A program made the position numbers and the translations under genes. 64,000 nt of DNA from Rhizobium sp. BK313 (GTDB lineage Bacteria; Pseudomonadota; Alphaproteobacteria; Rhizobiales; Rhizobiaceae): NCBI RefSeq assembly GCF_014193655.1, contig NZ_JACHZQ010000010.1, forward strand, positions 124,001-188,000. Reading direction: 5' to 3'. The notes beneath the pieces were generated by a model. It saw only the letters and a list, made by a program, of their open reading frames with translations, was not told where the DNA came from and made no database searches. This document shows, piece after piece, positions 61,012 to 64,000 of the stretch. Every line of letters starts with the position of its first letter. Within the stretch, counting starts at the first letter, position 1.

Positions 61012-61377
61012 ATGACTGAACGCAGTGGATCCAGTTTTGAAGGAATGCAGGGGGATCTTTTGCAGCTCAGCGTCGACCAGCAAATTTCGCAGACCAAACT
61101 TATTTTGCGACCGCTCATCGGATTGATGAGCGGTCAATCGCGAGACGAAATCGAGTGGTATTGCCTCAAGGAAATGGAAAAGCACCGGCGCCTCCGTGAT
61201 GAGGCCGTGACGCTCGAGGCGGCGGTGGCCGACGCGGCCAATGCCGAGGAGGCCAGCCAATGCATGAAAGCGTTCATACCGGCTATGATCGCCGTCCACG
61301 CTCAACACACCGTCGTGTCGACGCTGCTTGACATTCTCGGCTATATTCCCGACGCCTGTGCGGCAAAAGCGCATTGA
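61012..61377 (+). CDS. traM: TraM, quorum-sensing antiactivator
   Basis: 121 residues. LILRPLIGLMSGQSRDEIEW, EKHRRLRDEAVTLEA and VHAQHTVVSTLLDILGYIPD match TraM of Agrobacterium and Rhizobium (RPLIGLTRG..., MHAQMSALNTLISILGFIPK). TraM binds TraR and blocks DNA binding until the quorum is reached. ATG 61012 is chosen after the inverted repeat. It carries about 20 extra N-terminal residues compared with the Ti protein. Converges on traR with a 4-bp gap. Confidence 0.9.
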   Translation: MTERSGSSFEGMQGDLLQLSVDQQISQTKLILRPLIGLMSGQSRDEIEWYCLKEMEKHRRLRDEAVTLEAAVADAANAEEASQCMKAFIPAMIAVHAQHTVVSTLLDILGYIPDACAAKAH

Positions 61378-61381
61378 ATCG

Positions 61382-62083
61382 TCAAATCAGGCCGAGCTTG
61401 GTCGCCATGGCTGTTGCTTGCGGCAGCGTTGTTGCGCCGAGGGCGGCTTTCGCATTTCGAAGGAAAAAGGCGACGTTCGCGTAGGAGGTATTTTCTATGA
61501 TAGCGATTGCCCTCATCGACTTTCCTTCCGCCGACCATCGCAGACATGTCAGCTCGTCCGCTTTCAAGCGAATTGGGCTCTGTCGAGTGGGATGAACGCC
61601 GATCAACTCAAGCCGCGAATGGACCTGGCCGACGGCAGAGGCGGCCAAGACAGGATTAAGCGCCCGTGCTCGTGGGACGTCCAGTTCATTCGACGCAAAA
61701 GTCAACATCGCTATCCGGCCGAACCCGGTTTTGATGGGCACGGTAATTCCGCAGCGAATGCCGAATTCTGCAGCTTCATCGCAAAAGGCTCGGCGCTCTT
61801 TGTTCGTCCGGTTCGAATAGGCGTGGGACCAGGCAAAAGCCTCCATCTGACTTCGCGCACTGCTGATCACGGGATCGATCGTCGCATATGATTTTAGAAA
61901 GTATCTTTCTTGCCATTCTGGCGGATAGCTGGAGATTGCCGTCTGTGTTTCTGCTTGTAAACTCAGGTAGGCGAATGCGGTGAAGCCTTTTTCGAGTGCA
62001 AGTCTTTGAAGTGTCGACTTGATAGCGACCTCGTCGCTGGCAAGGGAAACCTGCTCCGTTAAATGCTCAAACCACTGGTTCAC
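61382..62083 (-). CDS. traR: TraR-like LuxR-family quorum-sensing activator
   Basis: 233 residues, same length as TraR. The autoinducer domain keeps the pocket residues: Tyr and Trp in SYPPEWQERYF, Asp-Pro in TIDPVISSAR, Trp in AFAWSHAY, and GIRCGITVPIKT. The C-terminal LuxR HTH (LKADELTCLRWSAEGKSMRA) has the recognition segment SYANVAFFLRNAKAA where Ti TraR has YNSVRVKLREA, so a key Arg is Ala. Start GTG 62083 with GGAGG is certain enough; the frame extends to 62200. Normally activates tra/trb operons with 3-oxo-C8-HSL. Confidence 0.88.
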   Translation of the reverse strand: MNQWFEHLTEQVSLASDEVAIKSTLQRLALEKGFTAFAYLSLQAETQTAISSYPPEWQERYFLKSYATIDPVISSARSQMEAFAWSHAYSNRTNKERRAFCDEAAEFGIRCGITVPIKTGFGRIAMLTFASNELDVPRARALNPVLAASAVGQVHSRLELIGVHPTRQSPIRLKADELTCLRWSAEGKSMRAIAIIENTSYANVAFFLRNAKAALGATTLPQATAMATKLGLI

Positions 62084-62280
62084 TTCACGGCCTCCTTGAC
62101 GCGAGGTTATGAATGCATTTGTCCAGGCCGATGAAAATCGCTCATTGTCGCGACGTCGTCGCATGTCAAATGGGCAATAGTAATGACGCAATATGATCAA
62201 CCAAAGGGATTATAAGCGACAGAAACTACTCCGGTTTGATTGCATTTTTGTATCAGGATTCGGCCTTCGTCGGCTAGGTG

Positions 62281-63582
62281 CTAGCCATTTCGATACTCCG
62301 AAGGGAAGACGATGTCCTGATCCACCAGGACATTGAACAGGAAGCCAGGTCTGACCCGGATGGTCGGCTGCACATTCAGGTTTTTTGAAATCGTTTGCTC
62401 GGCAACCCGGCCAAATACGTCAGCGAAATTCCGTCGAGCGGCATCCGACGCCGTATCCTGGGTGGCAAGCGTCGAACTTTCGGGAATGGACATATCGATG
62501 CCGGTACCGATGATCGCGACCAAAGCCGCCGAGCCGAAGGTCCGCAGCAGATGCCGATCGACCCTGTCTGCCAGGCCGCCGTAGCCGTCCGCGTCGGTAC
62601 CAGACATCGCTCCAAGCTGCAGGGTCGCACCATTGGGAAATATCAGATCGGTCCAGACCACAAGAACGCGTTCTTGGCCAAACGATACCTTGGAATCGTA
62701 GCGGCCAAGGAGCCTCGCTCCCTGCGGAACCAAGAGGTGGTGCCCCGTTGCACTGTCATAGACGTCCTGGCTGACCTGCGCGGTGATCCTGCCCGGCAGA
62801 TCCGAGTCGATACCGGTGATCAAAGTGGCGGGAAGGACGGAACCGCGCTTTAGCTCGTAAGGCGAGCGTTGCGCAACGACCTGATCGGGAAGATAGCCGG
62901 GAGCTCTACTATTCCCATTTAGGAAATTTTCCTTCGATGATTGCCCATTGAGATCTGCGCCTTGCCCGATCACGCCTGACTTTAAGGCCGCGTCGTAGAG
63001 GTCGGAGGCCGCATTGTCAGTCGACATCGAATGCTTCTGATCGATGCCACGCGAGACGGCCTCCTCCTGCCCCAAACTGGAAGTATCGATCTTGAGCGGG
63101 GAATCCAGCGCGACCGCTTGCGCTTGCAGGCGCGCCATTCGTTGTCTTTGCGTTTCGCGAAGATATTGCTCTTCTTCTTCGCGCTTCAGCCTCGCCCTCC
63201 ACGCGTCATCGGGTTCGACCTTCTGGTTATGCTGCTCGGACGTCAGAAGGCTGGGCTCCGGGGCGGGCGGCGATTTTTCGATGTTGCTCTTTGCAGTTGG
63301 CGCCGGCTGAAACTCTTCGCGCCGCTCGGGTTCTCCGATGATTGCGTCGGATATGCCGCGCTTCAGCTGATCACCGAAGTTCGACGCGGGCACGCTGAGG
63401 GCGCTATCGAGCCTTTCGTCATCGATGAAGAAAAGCCCACGCCATGACAGGCCGGTGATGACAACGGCAAGAAAAAGCACGAGGATGGCAATTGCGATTA
63501 CGACGGGGAGGCGATTGAGGCGGCGTATGTTATTTTCGTCCGCTTTGGGAGTAGCCGGACCAAGTTGAAGGGACTGGGCCAT
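62281..63582 (-). CDS. trbI: TrbI, mating-channel (VirB10-like) protein
   Basis: 433 residues. One membrane segment (LPVVIAIAILVLFLAVVITG, about residues 25-45), a long Pro/Glu/Gln-rich periplasmic linker with a coiled coil (REEEEQYLRETQRQRMARLQ), and the VirB10/TrbI outer-membrane core from about residue 240 (YELKRGSVLPATLITGID, QDVYDSATGHHLLVPQGARL, PNGATLQLGAMSGTD, VRPGFLFNVLV). ATG 63582 has GAGG upstream and is preferred to the GTG three codons earlier. Last gene of the trb operon. Confidence 0.93.
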   Translation of the reverse strand: MAQSLQLGPATPKADENNIRRLNRLPVVIAIAILVLFLAVVITGLSWRGLFFIDDERLDSALSVPASNFGDQLKRGISDAIIGEPERREEFQPAPTAKSNIEKSPPAPEPSLLTSEQHNQKVEPDDAWRARLKREEEEQYLRETQRQRMARLQAQAVALDSPLKIDTSSLGQEEAVSRGIDQKHSMSTDNAASDLYDAALKSGVIGQGADLNGQSSKENFLNGNSRAPGYLPDQVVAQRSPYELKRGSVLPATLITGIDSDLPGRITAQVSQDVYDSATGHHLLVPQGARLLGRYDSKVSFGQERVLVVWTDLIFPNGATLQLGAMSGTDADGYGGLADRVDRHLLRTFGSAALVAIIGTGIDMSIPESSTLATQDTASDAARRNFADVFGRVAEQTISKNLNVQPTIRVRPGFLFNVLVDQDIVFPSEYRNG

Positions 63583-63592
63583 TACTTCCACC

Positions 63593-64000
63593 TCACTTGC
63601 GTTGGGTGATCGACAGAGGGCTCGTTGGAATGGCGCCCTCGCTCGTCGATGTGTAAATGCGTCCCAGAGCGAGAGAAGGTGTTGTCAGACGCGCCAATAT
63701 CTGGCCGTCATAATCGTCGATGGCATAGGCGAGCTCGATCGGCTTTTCGCTTTTTGCTGCGACACCGGTATCGTCGATGACAGTATAGCCCCAACCTTTC
63801 AACGCAGCCTCGAGCGCGAGCGCAAAGTCGGAAGCGGGCTTGTTCATCACAATCGTCGTCCTCGCTGCCCCTCCGAGCTGCTCGATAAGCCGGCTTGCCA
63901 TGTCGCCGGCAATTGCGCTTGCCGTCGTCGACGTGATGGTCGTCTGCGAGGAGGCGGGAAAGGCATCGTCATCGATCGTCTGACACCCTGAGAGAAACGC
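63593..64000 (-). CDS. trbH: TrbH, conjugal transfer lipoprotein, cut by window edge
   Basis: The frame is open to the right edge. The visible N-terminal end shows AFLSGCQTIDDDAFPASSQ, a lipobox (LSGC), so the mature protein is probably an outer-membrane lipoprotein (VirB7-like role). MASRLIEQLGGAARTTIVMN and GYTVIDDTG follow. Ends 10 bp before the trbI start. The first residues of the signal peptide lie outside the window. Confidence 0.85.
   Translation of the reverse strand, partial: AFLSGCQTIDDDAFPASSQTTITSTTASAIAGDMASRLIEQLGGAARTTIVMNKPASDFALALEAALKGWGYTVIDDTGVAAKSEKPIELAYAIDDYDGQILARLTTPSLALGRIYTSTSEGAIPTSPLSITQRK

Noticed and set aside
1..64000. CRISPR array, rRNA or tRNA genes
   Set aside because: No regularly spaced repeats and no tRNA/rRNA-like segments were noticed on either strand; a tRNA scan was not possible.

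Overview
The window looks like part of a large conjugative plasmid from an alphaproteobacterium of the Rhizobiales (Rhizobium/Sinorhizobium/Agrobacterium type). The evidence is the Ti/pSym-type transfer region at the right end: traG-traD-traC divergent from traA-traF-traB-traH across an oriT-like site, then traM, traR and the end of a trb operon (trbI, trbH). The GC-rich coding style and the run of rhizobial plasmid backbone genes (giant methylase/helicase, ParB-like, ArdC-like, DUF736, DUF1419, DUF3085) agree. No replication genes, tRNA, rRNA or CRISPR array are visible. All assignments come from reading the translations and recalling families; no database search was run.

Region 1 (1-8.9 kb) is accessory. 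It holds a eutBC-like dehydratase/cyclodeaminase pair cut by the left edge, a vapBC toxin-antitoxin pair with an 18-bp palindromic operator, a sulfonate-type ABC transporter with an LLM flavin monooxygenase (organosulfur use), and a VOC protein between an IS5-type remnant and a 614-bp deletion derivative of an IS5-family element. Region 2 (9-18.5 kb) has MmgE/PrpD, an ornithine cyclodeaminase-like protein and a glutaredoxin-DinB fusion on the minus strand. Divergent from them is an AfuA-type ABC importer translationally coupled to a split chromate transporter, followed by a GntR regulator. Region 3 (18.7-35.6 kb) is plasmid backbone: a tandem-HTH regulator, a RES/Xre toxin-antitoxin pair, a toprim protein, the 1,696-residue methylase/helicase, a ParB-like protein, ArdC and DUF736. 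Several of these genes are preceded by long GC-rich hairpin leaders that resemble the radC RNA motif.

Region 4 (35.6-51 kb) is the most interesting. It begins after an intact DUF736 gene and ends at a truncated, diverged second DUF736 copy, so it looks like an inserted island. Its left part has a phosphonopyruvate hydrolase (pphA-like), a LysR regulator, a sugar-type ABC importer and a DddP-like M24 protein that has lost one predicted metal ligand. Its right part is a tight six-gene operon headed by a genuine PEP mutase (EDK-X5-NS motif). The mutase is followed by an aspartate-type aminotransferase, a phosphonate-type nucleotidyltransferase, a CDP-alcohol phosphatidyltransferase, a second PLP enzyme and a SAM methyltransferase, with a divergent GntR gene. 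Phosphonopyruvate decarboxylase is absent. I infer a phosphonolipid pathway in which phosphonopyruvate is pulled forward by transamination, the phosphonate is activated as a CMP ester, and the headgroup is moved onto a lipid alcohol and perhaps N-methylated. The island therefore encodes both a C-P bond maker and a C-P bond breaker acting on the same intermediate.

Region 5 (51-64 kb) is the transfer region. TraM and TraR predict quorum-sensing control of conjugation. The TraR-like protein keeps the acyl-homoserine-lactone pocket residues, but its recognition helix is unlike that of Ti TraR. No traI synthase lies in the window, and I saw no canonical tra box.
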